Counted from the stretch's first letter, positions 39,119 through 51,367 are shown. The stretch is DNA of 64,000 bases from Chondrosia reniformis (GCA_947172415.1 OX359194.1:8642401-8706400), one strand, 5' to 3'. Translations and numbers: made by a program. The notes: generated by a model not told the origin, from the sequence alone.

Positions 39119-41214
39119 CTAGCAAGAGAAGGACCATTTCCCATTGGGACACATGTTGTTAAAGTTGAGTAAAAGGTTCGGAGTGTTTCGTATGAGTCTT
39201 CTTGTTATATTGCCTGCATTCATCAGATCAAATGATAGCTTGCCTGAAACAGTCAGCCTTTTCAAGATTATACGTCCCACCCGATGTGCACTCAGGTTGG
39301 GGCACCTCTCTAGTAGAAGAACAGCGGCCCCAGCTACAAACGGAGCTGCCATTGAGGTGCCACTACGGGTTGTTCCACCGATATTATCTTGATTTGTGGC
39401 GCCCCAGATGCGCTCTCCTGGAGCCATCAGTTGGATGCAGCTCCCAATGTAGCTCCCCGGCCACACCTGGTCGTCCATTCGAGATGCTCCCACGGTGATT
39501 GCCTTCTTGATGTAGGCTGGCAAGTGCCAACATGCACTACCGGTCATGCCAAACCCATTGCCTGCAATGGTTACTACTGGAATGCCACTTCTGATGACCT
39601 GAAGAATGGCAGTACGTAAGCACCTATCCTGTGTCCTACGACCAAATATGGAAATATTAACAACTGCTCGTCTGGGCTTCCTTGATTGGTGGTGCTCCAG
39701 AACGCCTTCAAGTCCTTCTATCAGTAAACTCACGGTTCCTTCATTAGCGCAGGTCAAAACTCTTACGCTGAACAGTGTACAGTTTGATGCAACACCTAGT
39801 GTCTTCCCTCCAATAATGGATGACACGTGTGTTCCATGTCCGTGGCAGTCCCAACCCAGGAATGGAAAGCCTAGGCCTGTTCTCTGGTCTACGGGGTCAA
39901 ACCCTGGGTACATTGCTCTGCCTTCAAACTCAGCATGACTGTAGTTGATACCTGAATCCAGTACATAGACATCCACCCCTCTCCCTGTGAGATTACAGGA
40001 CGGACGGTACAGCTGATCTAGGGGGAGATTCAACTGGTCCAACCGATCCAGTCCCCAGTATGTATCTCCTTGGTTTGAGTAGTTCCTGACAGTGTGACCT
40101 GCCCGGACTGTCTGGTCCTCCTCCACAGTCTGGACAGCAAGGTTGGATTTAACCTAACACACATACATATATACAAAGACATGTTAACATATACATGAAC
40201 TGATGCATTAATTTATATAAGTCTGTGTAGAGGCTATGATCATCTTTATACAATTAGTCCTCCAGCCAAAACTAACTCAATTGGTCAGTGTAATAACTTT
40301 GAGTAATTTCATAAATATGTATGTTTATGTATGTACATATATGTGTATATAGTATGGACTGATCGCTGAGGTTATCAAACAAAATGCTGTGCCAACAATC
40401 ACATACTTGAACGTGTAATTACCATGCACCTGCATGGGACATCATGATATACCACCATCTATGCTACCATATAAGGTTACATGACCCCACCACCCTGGGG
40501 TAAGTATGCTGTGCAGTTAGCCTAGCTGTGATGGAGATTGTAGGGAGTCCTCAAAATAACCCACAGAGGACTAGTATGATGAAATCAGTGCATATCCAGT
40601 TGTGGTCAGTTGTTTGGTTTTCACAGTCAACAGGAGTTTATGGCGACATTGTTAATTTGGAAAAGGTGTCTAAATGCGTCGTAAGGTTTAATGTGCGGTA
40701 ATTAAATTAGCTAGAGGTGACTTTTGTTTGTGTAAGTGATAAGTAAAAATTAATTTGATTATATGCTCAAGTTATGATACTTAAGATGACACTTATAAGA
40801 TGCAGAATACTTTGAACAAATTAACTCTTTTACTGGTTTCCATTCACTTACATGGTTCGTATACTACATAAGACACTACTCGCATGCATGCATGGTATAC
40901 AAGTATACCTCCGTACTTACATGTCTCACAGCAGTGTCAGAAAGATTTGCAATGAATCCATTCAGAGTAAGCTGCAGAATTCTTCCTATTTTTGCTAGAA
41001 AAAGTGGTTCGCTGATTGACGCATCCCTGCTGCGCAGTTCCTCCAGGAGATTTTCCTTGATTCCTGGAGGCGTGTTTGCTTTCAACGCTACGATGTACGC
41101 GCGGATTTCGTGCTGCTGCGACGAGCTTCCCTGGCTGTGCGTAGTAGGAAGCGAAGGATTTGGACAACAGAACACGACAATAGCAAAGAAACGAACTTTC
41201 GGCAACACCGACAT
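39119..41214 (-). CDS. secreted subtilisin-like protease 1 (S8, proteinase K type)
   Basis: A two-exon gene: exon 1 41214-40921 (98 codons) and exon 2 40153-39119 (344 codons plus stop), 442 residues. Exon 1 has a signal peptide (MSVLPKVRFFAIVVFCC) and an inhibitor I9-type prodomain (YIVALKANTPPGIKENLLEE, LNGFIANLSDTAVRHV). Exon 2 has the S8 catalytic domain with the triad Asp (VYVLDSGIN), His (CHGHGTHVSS) and Ser (SGTSMAAPF), plus the oxyanion Asn (TIAGNGF). All key residues are present, so it should be an active secreted protease. It ends MCPNGKWSFSC, a Cys-containing tail shared with the neighbour. The intron is 767 bp and holds nothing recognisable. Confidence 0.93.
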
Positions 41215-41495
41215 ATACCCCTTATTCAAAAGAAAGCTTTGGCAAAATGGCCGATAGAGGTCTATGCGACGGAATGTATATAGTCCATCTTTATATACCA
41301 AATGCCTATTTCATGCTGCTAAATATTAACTGTAAAGTAGATTCTGTGAAGTTTCATTATTTCAAGCAAAAGTAACATAATAATCAATAATCAATGCATG
41401 CACAAATGTGATTGGTAATAAAACCTTTCTGACTATATATCACATCTATACAATTAGTGATTTGGACTAAATTGCCAAACAAAGCTTATTGCAGT

Positions 41496-42949
41496 TTAGC
41501 GTCTTGGGCATCTGAATGACCATTTCCCATTAGGGCACATGTCTGCAAAGTTGAGCAGTACATTTGGAGTTCTTGCAATCAAATTTGTCAAGTTGATATC
41601 TCCCGAGTTCGAACCATCAAATGACAATTTACCTGAAACTGTCAACTTGTTTATCAACATCTTTCCTAGCCTGTAAGGCTTTAGCCTTGGGCATCTCTCC
41701 AGCATCAATGCCACAGCACCTGTGACATATGGAGCAGCCATCGAGGTGCCAGTACGGACTGTATCAGCAAAATCACTTGCGTAGTTACTGCTAGTGATGC
41801 GATGGCCTGGTGCAAAGAGATCAACACAACTACCAATCTGTGTTCCATTCCACACTTTGTCATCACTTTGACTAGCACCAACAGTAATTGCTTTACCAAT
41901 CCGGGCAGGTGTGAATCTACATGCATCACCTATGCTGTTTGCATTCCCAGCTATTGTAACAACAGGTATATAAGCTTTCATCACTCGTAGGATTGCCAGG
42001 TGATATGCCTTGCTGTAGGTACCAAATATGGAAATATTGACCACAGCCCTTCTAGACCTGTTATGATGACGCAAAACACACTCAAGTCCATCCATGACTG
42101 TGCATATAGTTCCGTGACTGGTGGCATTGAGAACCCTCACACTATATAATATAGTGCCAGGTGCCACTCCAAATGACCTCCCACCCACCAAGCCAGCAAT
42201 GTGTGTTCCATGTCCACTTGTGTCTAAACCGAATGGGGAGGTCCCTTCAATTACTGACATTGGGTCACACTGAGGGTACCTTGCCCGGCCTTCAAACTCA
42301 TAATGACTGTAGCGGATGCCAGTGTCCAGTATATAGACACTGATCCCCTTACCAGTCAGGTTGCAAGGGGGGCGGAACCTTTGATCCAGGGGGAGGTCCT
42401 CCTGGTCCAGGCGATCCAGACCCCAGAACCTGCCAGGCCTTTCCGACGAATAGTCTCTCACTTCGCTACTTCCTGCTCCTTTGATAAAGCGGTCCTCTTC
42501 AACAAAATTCACCAAATCACTCTTTCTGACCTACGAATATAACAGACAAGGTGTGGAGTAATTTGGTACTTGCAGACTGAATAGCTTTATAGGTATGTAC
42601 ACCTATAGCTTTATGTAAGGTGGGTAATTCGGTCTATTTCCAATAGCTGTACACTGCATGACATCTATGTTGGCCAACTCACGTATTCCACAGCTTCATG
42701 CGATAGGACAGCCATGAATCCGTTTATCGTATTCTCCAATACACCTCCTATTTTTGCAGTAAAAAGACGTTCTTTCTCGTTCCTTTCTTTGAGATCGCGC
42801 AGCAGTTCCGCTTTTTCTGCATGCGTCGCCCGATCTCGCAGGGCCACTATGTATGTGTCTTCATTGCGCTCGCCGTCCTTGGCTCTGTACAGCGGCCGCT
42901 TCGCCTCAAAGAGCGCGATCAGCGAGAAGAAGTAAAGTAACTGCAGCAT
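41496..42949 (-). CDS. secreted subtilisin-like protease 2 (S8), tandem paralogue
   Basis: Exon 1 42949-42683 and exon 2 42530-41496 give 433 residues. Signal peptide MLQLLYFFSLIALFEA, I9-type prodomain (YIVALRDRATHAEKAELL, INGFMAVLSHEAVEYV), then S8 domain: Asp in VYILDTGIR, His in SGHGTHIAG, Asn in TIAGNAN, Ser in TGTSMAAPY. The start used is ATG at 42949; an upstream frame extension has no ATG. Exon 2 is exactly the same length (1035 bp) as in the neighbour, the intron falls at the same prodomain position, and both share the MCPNGKWSF tail, so the pair arose by tandem duplication. Protein identity looks moderate, so the duplication is not recent. The start is 139 bp from the divergent TASP1 start. 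Confidence 0.93.
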
Positions 42950-43088
42950 ATCACCAAACAAAGGATCTTGGAATCGACGTCACAACTCTGATTTCATCCA
43001 CAGTGTGCATAGATATACGTAATGTCGGTCATATAAGCCTATGCGTGTGGGTGATTACGTTACCGTTGAGTGAATGAACCGATCTGAA

Positions 43089-44834
43089 ATGTCGTGTATT
43101 GCAGTTCACGTGGGAGCGGGATACTTTAGTGAAGCGAATGTCGAGAAGGCGAAGGTTCTATGCCGAGATTCCTGTCAGAAGGTACGACCTGAGATATCGT
43201 CTACATCTTGTAGGCTCCGCCCTGTAATGTCACACTAACCGCGTATGCACCAGGGTCTCCAGAGCGTCGCTGATGGCGGTCACATTTCCGCTGCAGTAGC
43301 TACAGCAGTGAAGACTTTGGAGGTCAGTCGTTCATCTAACTGCTGTGGAGTGACTTGTGGTGCATATCCATTGGACAGGACTCTCCACTGACTAATGCTG
43401 GTGTTGGGTCCAGCTTGACCTTGACTGGCGGAGTGGAGTGCGATGCAAGTGTAATGGATGGCACGACACTCGGCTACGGAGCGGTTGGAGCGGTAAGTGG
43501 AGTCAGAAATCCAGTCCTTGCAGCTCTGAGCATCATGGAACAGGAAAAGAAAGGCTTGTTAACTTTGGGGCGTGTTCCTCCAATGTTAGTGCTTCTTAAG
43601 ACACTGCTCCACTGTGTGCATATGAACGAGATACTCCTTGGGTAGGTTGGTGGTTGGAGAGGGCGCTCGCAAGTGGTGCAGTGACCACGGAGTGGACCTC
43701 TGCAAGCCAGGGGATCACTTGACCAAGAAGACAAAGGCCTCATTCAGAGAACACTTGGAATCACTGAACACCTCTGTCCAGAAGGACAGATCTGAAGGAG
43801 GAGCTGTCAGCAGTCAAGTGTCTCTTGACACTGTCGGAGCAGTAGGAGTGGATGGGAAGGGGAATATGGCTGCAGCCTGCTCCAGTGGGGGGATCTCCCT
43901 AAAGTTCCCAGGAAGGGTGGGTCAGGTGGGTGTGTCTATGTAGTGCATGTACTGTCTGTATGGGTATGTTCCTCACTGACAGGCTGCTCTGTATGGGTGT
44001 GGCTGCTGGGCGGATAGCAGACCCTCCGCTGAAGGAGCAGTGGCCATCTGCAGCACAGGTAAGCAGTGGTGTGTGGTTCCTTGGGCTTCGCTGATCTGAG
44101 GGGCTGACTGTAGGAACTGGAGAGCATCTCGTTAAGACAGCCCTGGCAAGAACTGTAGGAGAGCACCTGGCTATGAGGTGGGTGTGGCATGAGTGTGAGG
44201 TGGGTGTGGTATGAGTGTGAGGTGGGTGTGGCATGAGTGTGAGGTGGGTGTGGCATGAGTGTGAGGTGGGTGTGGTATGAGTGTGAGGTGGGTGTGGTAT
44301 GAGTGTGAGGTGGGTGTGGCATGAGTGTGAGGTGGGTGTGGCATCACTGTGAGGTAGTTGGATTTAGTTTGAACTTTCCCCCTGCTAGTGAGGATGGATG
44401 TCTATCTCTGCCCCAAAGCATTAAGGATCACTTTCTATGTAAGAGTGTACTTACTAGCTATTGTGATTGTTTATATAGACTCTTTATCCCAGCCCACCCT
44501 TCGCTATCCACTTTGGCTGCCAAGTATGGAGGTGTGCTGGCTATGTTGGGACTCAAAGATGGTGAGGTGCCTGTTTAGTGTGGTCTGCCTTACCGTGTAC
44601 CCTCCTCCCTCGGCAGGTCGGGTGGAAGTTGCTTGGGCACACACAACTGAACACATGATCGTTGGTTTCTATGATGCTACACACAAAGTGGTCGTGGTAC
44701 GTCACACTTCTCATCTCCTGTCAGCATGTGCCACTTCTGTACTACTCAACTGGCAGGATCACTTCTCAAAGATGTCTGCTCCGCAGAGGCCTGGCTACGA
44801 TGTGCAATTTGGCAACATCTGCACTCGTTCATGA
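43089..44834 (+). CDS. TASP1: Taspase-1 (threonine aspartase)
   Basis: An Ntn-hydrolase of the asparaginase-2 family that self-cleaves and then cuts MLL/TFIIA-type nuclear proteins after Asp. Start MSCIAVHVGAGYFSE. Family signatures: PLTNAGVGSSLTLTGGVECDAS, DGTTLGYGAVGAV, the autocleavage site SLDTVGAVGVDGKGN with the catalytic Thr, SSGGISLKFPGRVGQ, ALYGCGCWAD, and TGTGEHLVKTALAR. The C-terminal part has VEVAWAHTTEHMIVGFYD and then, after an intron at about 44698-44758, DHFSKMSAPQRPGYD to a TGA at 44832-44834. A minisatellite occupies the intron after HLAM at 44175. The CGCW motif and long loop separate it from asparaginase-like ASRGL1 and from AGA. Confidence 0.93.
44167..44355. repeat. ~22-bp minisatellite in a TASP1 intron, ~8 copies
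   Basis: Units GTGAGGTGGGTGTGG(C/T)ATGA, about 22 bp. The exon ends CTATGAG|GTGGGT, so the array begins on the splice donor, and each unit repeats GTGAG|GTGGGT. Confidence 0.93.
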
Positions 44835-44992
44835 CATCACCAGTGTATCTGTGCATTGTTATAACGGAGCTATGCTAAAGAAACACTTGTGGTTGTATTG
44901 TACAACGTATTAGTGTCTGCGGTGCATTACATATGATTATGTTTCGCTCCTGAGGCAGAGAGTGACAGTAGTTGCGAGAGCCGCTCAGCGCC

Positions 44993-47290
44993 ATGCCTAA
45001 ATGTGGCGAATACTTTAGACGTTTTGGAATAGTATTTATTGGATGTCTAATTACAGTGGCGTCCTTTCTGCTGGGAGCGTACGGTAAGGTTTCGTGTGTG
45101 CCCATACGCGCGTCTTTGACCCTCATTCACTGCACAGGTCCAGCGCACACTGTCTCTAGTACGTACGGGATGAGTGCTTGCGTGGGAAGGAACGTTGTGA
45201 GGCGTTCCGGGGGAGAGCTTTTAGACGCCCAGTCATGTCGACAATTTGGAGAAGTTTACAGTGACATTGGTTTGGAGGACTTGGGTCGGTATTCTGTGGA
45301 GGACGTTGTTCTGATGGTCGAGTTGCCCTACCTCAACTCCAGGCTGTCCTATTCGCGATGGTTCCAATTTATGATTATCGATATCAACCTTTCCTTAAAA
45401 TCACCAAATTACATTGCCAAGTTAATAGGTACTGACAATGTAGTATGTACAAAGATGTTCATTTTATGTTATTCGTTTGATTGTCCGTGCTGTGGTAGAA
45501 TCTAATGCAAACTTCTTTGCTTTGGATGTAACTATTGCTCATCAGTTGAGATCAGAGAGGGGTTGGAGGAAACTAGTGAACGGAACTGTCATCAGATACC
45601 TTCACTGCGCACTGCAGCATTATGTACGCTACACACACTCTTGACTGACCAACTTCTCCTTCAATTCCTTTATCTGCTCTATAGGGTCACTATCACTGTG
45701 ACATGCTGCCGTTGTTTGAACTTGGCAGTTTACATCACCAAAGGTATTTGGTAAACATTAAGCTGCGTTTTATTCCTCTGAATGACTTGATGGAAGAGTT
45801 CAAGGGACTGTCACAATTGTCTGATGTCTCTCTCATGGTGAGTGACGTTGCATGGTCACTGACAGGTACAACCTGATCTGTCCCCTGCTGCAGGAGATAC
45901 ATCAGACCAAAGGCTTCACTCAGGTCTGGTGGACACTCAAGTCCGGGCTCTTTCCCATCACTGGACTCCTCCTAGCTGTGTTTATTTGGAAACTAGGTTC
46001 ACGACAGAGGACACTTCTAGAGGGAGCTCTTATCTTTTTGGGAGCTGCAGTCACTGGTTTGGGAGGTAATTAGTTAATTGAAATGAAAACATTTTCACTT
46101 TTACAATTCACACAATAGTAGTAGTTTGTGAGTAAAAATGAAGTTCAATTGAATAACAACTTGTTATTTGTACAGTTCCTGTGGAAGTGTTATCTCTGTA
46201 CTATGACTGCCCTTGGTTAATAGTCTTCAATGATGTCCGAGTTGGTCTTGTAGTGCTAGCCCTCTCTGCCTACTGGGTCATATTCATTGGAGAGCATTCT
46301 AAGGTATGTCTCCAGACACAATGGAAGCCATCTTTGTTACTAGTTATCCCCCAAAGGTGTCACCCTTGGACCATACACTGGGGAAATATTGGAAAGAACT
46401 GGCTGCAGCCTCCCTTGGGTGCATTGTACTATTTGTGTATGAATTTTGTGAGCGGTAAGGAGTCGTTGGCACAGGTGACTCATCTTCTACACGCACTCTC
46501 TCTCTCTGTGTAGAGGCATTCAAGTCGTGTATCCCTTCTTCAGTTTATGGTCAACTCCACACACTCAACTAATGGCAGTATCCTTTCACAAAATATATCT
46601 AGTTCTCAGTCTCTAAGTAGCTGTTTCAACTTAACTCTAAAATTAGAATGTGTTTCTAGCAATATCCATCACTGCAGCAGCATTGTACAGTGTGATGCTG
46701 TTAGTGAGATTGGTGTCAGTGTGGTTGAGTGTTCCTGAGAAGGAGAAAGTGCTGGAAGGTATGGCAGAGATGCCCAAAGCAGCTTATAGAGTGAGTCAGT
46801 TACTGCACACTGCAATTGTTGTACTAATGTAACTGTTATTTCAGAGGTCAATGTCGCAATTCAAGTTCCTCTTGACCATGTTGACAATAACAGCTGCAGT
46901 CACTTTATCAACTTTCATACCAACCGAGATACATGACTTTGGAATGGAGGCTTCAGCCGCAACCATGTCCATATACAGTGAGCTTGAGTACCCGATAGGT
47001 TCTATGTATGTATATACGCATGATGTACATGTGTGTAGGTGGTATACTGACAGGGAGTTACGCCCTTTGGAATGTGTATACTGTGATAGTGCTAGTGGAG
47101 CACATAATCGGGGTTCAAGGTCTGTTTCGTTTAACTTAATGTGCTAGTCGCTCACAGTAGCTACTTTGTGTGGTTGTTAGTGGAGACCAATTGCTACTAT
47201 GTTGTGCACATGTGCTCTTGTGATGCAGATAAGTCCAGATTGATTGGATATACAGCAGAAAGACTTTTAAACAAAGGCTCGCAAGAATAG
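44993..47290 (+). CDS. WLS: Wntless / Evi / GPR177 Wnt cargo receptor
   Basis: A multi-pass membrane protein that carries lipidated Wnt from Golgi to plasma membrane and is recycled by retromer. The start MPKCGEYFRRFGIVF leads into a first membrane segment (IVFIGCLITVASFLLGAY). A luminal domain follows with WFQFMIIDINLSLKSPNYIA (matching WLS SPWFQFM), GHYHCDMLPLFELGS and YLVNIKLRFIPLN. Then KGFTQVWWTLKSGLFPITGLLL opens the membrane core, with VPVEVLSLYYDCPWLIVFNDVRVGL and YWVIFIGEHSK, which mirror the WLS IPVEWFS and FWIIFCGEH segments. Later membrane helices are split over short exons at 46660-47125. The end is VQDKSRLIGYTAERLLNK-type, stop TAG at 47288-47290. Its presence points strongly to an animal. 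The convergent dystrophin-like gene stops 32 bp away. Confidence 0.92.
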
Positions 47291-47322
47291 ACACTTATGC
47301 TACATTGTCACTTACTTCAGTA

Positions 47323-50300
47323 TCAAGTATACATGATTATGTTAATATGAATACACTGAGTAGAGTGATGTGCTTTGAAGTGTTCTATTCTCCTGTGAGC
47401 TCTTGTATGTAAGTTGTGTGACAACGTGACACCTTCATTGCCGTCTTGTACATGTCCTCTTCTGCATACGTACCTGCAACTGAGAGTCGGAGAGAACCAT
47501 TTGCAGTCATTACATAGTAAGCTCTTTGTTAGTGTTCTCTTGCTAAACAGACCTTTCCTGTAGTTTGTTGGGAAAGCATTAATCATTGTCCCCACAATTT
47601 GGCGGAGGTCTTCATCAGGATTACCATAAAAGGATCTGTCAGTGGGTTCAGACATAAAGCTACTTGAAATGTTCACCCCTCGACTAACCAGTCCTGCTTA
47701 TGAGAATGAAGACAAATTTAGTTAGTAGAGAACACATGGAGTTAGGAGGTGTACAGCATGGCCTACCCTGCCCCCCTGGAATAGTCATGGAAGAGCTCCC
47801 CGTGGTTGTCTGAGGTTGTGGCTGTTGAACCTGCGTACAGTGCAAAGAAATGTATAGTATATTCATCTTACAAAACAAGAATTGCTTATAAAAGGCTCCA
47901 CCTTCTCTCTGGCTGCCCTCTCGGTGAGCTGGTCTCTGGCTGCTCTCTCGGTGAACTGGTCTCTGGCTGCCCTCTCGGTGAGCTGGTCTCTGGCTGCCCT
48001 CTCGGTGAGCTGGTCTCTGGCTGCCCTCTCGGTGAGCTGGTCTCTGGCTGCCCTCTCGGTGAGCTGGTCTCTGGCTGCCCTCTCGATGAGCTGGTCTCTG
48101 GCTGCCCTCTCGGTGAACTGGTCTCTGGCTGCCCTCTCGGTGAGCTGGTCTCTGGCTGCCCTCTCGGTGAGCTGGTCTCTGGCTGCCCTCTCGGTGAACT
48201 GGTCTCTGGCTGCCCTCTCGGTGAGCTGGTCTCTGGCTGCCCTCTCGGTGAGCTGGTCTCTGGCTGCCCTCTCAGCCAGTTGAGTTCTTGCTATTTTCAG
48301 CTGGTCTTCAAGCTGTTTGATTTGTGTATCCTTAACATCAAGGCGAGCAGACATGAAGGATTTCTGTAGTGAATAGAGTTCAGGGTCTACCCCTATCTGC
48401 TTCTCTATTGTCACTGGTTCTGTAAAAAGAGCACTTGTATTTTTGAAATCTTGCAGTTCTTGAACAAGTGCACTGTACAAAGAGAAACGCTGTTGAAATG
48501 GCTTAACAGATACACAAAGTTAACATACTCCTTTTGTGTCACAAGATCTGTAATGAATTGTCTTATTTCTGAAGTCCCTACACTAGAGGGAAGCACTCTA
48601 GAATTCTCATAAGGTGACCTTTGACCTGTAGCACACCCTGGACCGATAGTGACACCTGGAGACAAGTACTCATTATCAGGTGATTGGGAAGGTTGTCTTT
48701 GAGGGACCTCCCTGAAGATAGGCTCTGATCTAGATTGGTCAGGCTCCTGTTGAGACCTAGGGACAGGCACTGGTTGTGTTGCAAGATGTCTACTACTGTA
48801 ATCTCTTGGTTTGGGAATGGGTCCTTGGACCCCCTCTTGGTGAGGTCCGGTGGTATGCTGTCTGGAGTGGGTTGTTGGGAGTGGTACTGAGGCTGGCTGA
48901 TAGGACACATTAGCAAAGCTGACATCATTGCCCTCCACCTGCATAGGGTGTTCTGCACGTTGGTACTCCTGTAATTTGGAGGGAGTGTCTCTATAATAAA
49001 GATCTGTCATTCTAGGATGCACTTCTGCAGTCACTTGAGTGGAAGGGCTCTGCACCTCTAGTTCCTGCAACCTACAATAATAGTAAGTGAGGTCCGTGGG
49101 GCTGTGGTTGGTATGGAGGATGTATATACCTGTCGGCAAGGTGGCCTATTCTTGTGTGGGGATTTTGGAAGATCTCAGCATCACCTTCTTGATCTTGTGT
49201 CTCAGATGTCCTCTGTGGACTGAATGCAAACAACACTTCAGTTTTGTGATCATGCAAGATATGTACACATACAATGCACAAAAACGGGGAATCTCAGAAT
49301 TGGGCCTATATAATACTCAGTAGTACTTTAATATACATAATGTACCTGCTTATATACCTCTATATTAAAAGTTTCAATAATGCACCATAATGAGGAGTAC
49401 CTTTGCTGGCGAGGCTGAGCAGCATCTGTTTCTTCCTCTGGAGGACTGTCTGGATGGTCAAGGAATGTCTTCTTCATTGACTTATTACGATATTGTCTTG
49501 TCAGTTTGTTTTTGAAGACTTTGAAAAAGTCTCGGACATCATCTCCACTGGTGGTCTGAAGAGGAGGAGTCACTATGAACTAAATAAAGGTGACAGCTCA
49601 AATCACTTACCACAATGTTGTATTCCCTGAACGGATGTGTAACTTTAATATTTTTTGGCATTTTCTGTTGGAAATAGCAATTCTACAAAATAACAAAGCA
49701 TAGAGTCAAGTCATTAGAGAAAACAATTGTTGTCTTAAGAGTACTTGGCAAAGGTCAACACTGAAAGACTTCAAGCTTCGGAATCGCATTCCAATGATAG
49801 GAAATGCTTTGCATGTACTGCATTTGGCTTCATGTTTCACTAAATCGCAAGAGAACATGAGATACCAAGATGGATGGAATTACTTTCAACACGTAAACAT
49901 GGTGCTAAGAACATTTGTTGCAAATTGCAAACTGACTTGTTTCAGAGGCTGCTAGTCTGTGCAGTGTAGGAAGCCAAACTGCAAACTTTGGCTCTTCAGA
50001 CATCCAAAACACAAACTCTTCTTTGTCAATGTTCTGTCCCTTCTGCTTGTTAACCTGAACAGTTCCGGTTAACAAAGCTGAATGGAATGGCAATACAAAG
50101 GATGCACATATAGTAACATACCAACTGGTAGATACTACTGACTGCAGGCTCTATCAAAGCATCTCCAAAGGTGGCACTCTCAAACACTTGCTTTGGTATC
50201 TGCATAGAAGAGCGTCAGTTAATTAACACTAGTGTGTGTGCATTAATTGACACTTACTAAAAGCAAATCTTTGACTATATCTCTTAGCTGATCTGCAGAT

Positions 50301-51248
50301 ATCCTCTTCAAAGGATGGGCCACTTGCTCAAAAATATCTGATTACAAGAGGTGGCTCCACATGGTATTATTACATTATTTGAGATTGTACTTCACTCACA
50401 AGTATATTTTTCATGTAAACTTGCAGAACAAACAGCAGAAAGACATGTTTTAGCTCCTTTCAACATGATCAAACCAGTGCGGCCACTAAAGCACAAGAGG
50501 TAGATCATACCTTCCAGGTGGGCTGGATCTAAACACAAACCTATCCAGCAGTCCCAGGGTCCAGGAGAGGGTGATCTGAGTAGCCAGATTAGGGTCAAGT
50601 ACGTTATCCGGTCTGTCTCCTTTGGATAGTGCAAATACAGTCTGCAGCACTGCCTCCAGCTCGGCTGCTGTTATAGCAGAGCTGTTTTGGCCACTCCCTA
50701 GCCCGTGCTGCTCAAAGGATCTCTCCAGTGAATGTAGCTTCACCATATGCACTAACCAGGACAACATGACGTCATTCGCCAATAAATCTGCTAATTACAT
50801 CTCGTGTGTAATACTCACTAGCACACGTCTTTTGGATCATTCTCAGCTTTGCAGCGGTGCGATAGGTTGCATACTTGATAATATTTATATCATCTACTGG
50901 AACAACTTACATTTGGATATTGGTTCAACAAATAAGCAGTACAAGAGAGTGCTCACCAAGCATGTGGAAGGACCTACACAGCTGGGGGTGGTCCCAGTGC
51001 GTCTCTCCCGTGCGGTGACTGTGAGGTGAATGGAGCTTGTTACAGCGAATATTTTCCCAAAGAGGGTCATTTCTTACGGATTGGTAAATTGCTTACTTTA
51101 TGTAGTAGGGAATGCCACTATCAGTTTCTGAGCGCTCCCATCGACTATCCACCAGCCTCATCGGCTCGGCGCTGCTTTTTAAAGCAGACGTCCCGATTAC
51201 TTCAACGATGCTGTCACTTTCGACAAGGGCCGGACTTCCCGAAGGCAT
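47323..51248 (-). CDS. DMD: short dystrophin-like protein (WW, EF-hand, ZZ, coiled coil; no spectrin repeats)
   Basis: A dystrophin-family membrane-cytoskeleton scaffold of the dystroglycan complex, with the layout of the short dystrophin forms. The start ATG at 51248 gives a ~45-residue leader, then a WW domain (RWERSETDSGIPYYINHRTG and ETHWDHPQL, split by an intron at ~51110). EF-hand region: IKYATYRTAAKLRMIQKTC, SGRTGLIMLKGAKTCL, VWLPTLHRLAASET. ZZ zinc finger: EAKCSTCKAFPIIGMRFRSL, DLCQNCYF, then TTSGDDVRDFFKVFKNKL, the signature directly after ZZ in dystrophin, utrophin and DRP2 and missing from dystrobrevin. The rest is Pro/Ser-rich (49120-48540), then coiled coil with a 9-residue tandem repeat (47908-48282), ending near a segment DLRQIVGTMINAFP that resembles the dystrophin tail helix. 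No actin-binding CH or spectrin exons are seen; the next gene starts 119 bp upstream. Confidence 0.82.
47908..48282 (-). repeat. 27-bp coding minisatellite, 13 full copies (9-residue repeat)
   Basis: On the minus strand the unit encodes RAARDQLTE, with F or I replacing L/T in four copies. It lies inside the coiled-coil exon of the dystrophin-like gene and stays in frame throughout, with flanking coding sequence on both sides (KIARTQLAE before, RAAREK and a donor after). Confidence 0.95.
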
Positions 51249-51367
51249 TGCTAAACACTCTCGTACTGCAACGCCCCTCCGCCGAAAAGTGGGCGTCAAC
51301 TCTACTAATTTATACAGTTATTTGGCAAGTAAAATAATATACTCACAACCTATATGGCAGATAGAAG
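51249..51367. promoter_or_regulatory. shared 5' region of dystrophin-like and NHL genes
   Basis: 119 bp between divergent start codons. No motif recognised; inferred from orientation. Confidence 0.4.

Noticed and set aside
47882-48369. Plus-strand frames rich in SGCPLGELV or SLAALSVSW repeats
   Set aside because: Shadows of the in-frame minus-strand minisatellite in the dystrophin-like gene, which has coding sequence on both sides.
51249-51299. Start of the dystrophin-like gene at 51299
   Set aside because: The upstream extension begins with TTG; the first ATG in frame is at 51248.
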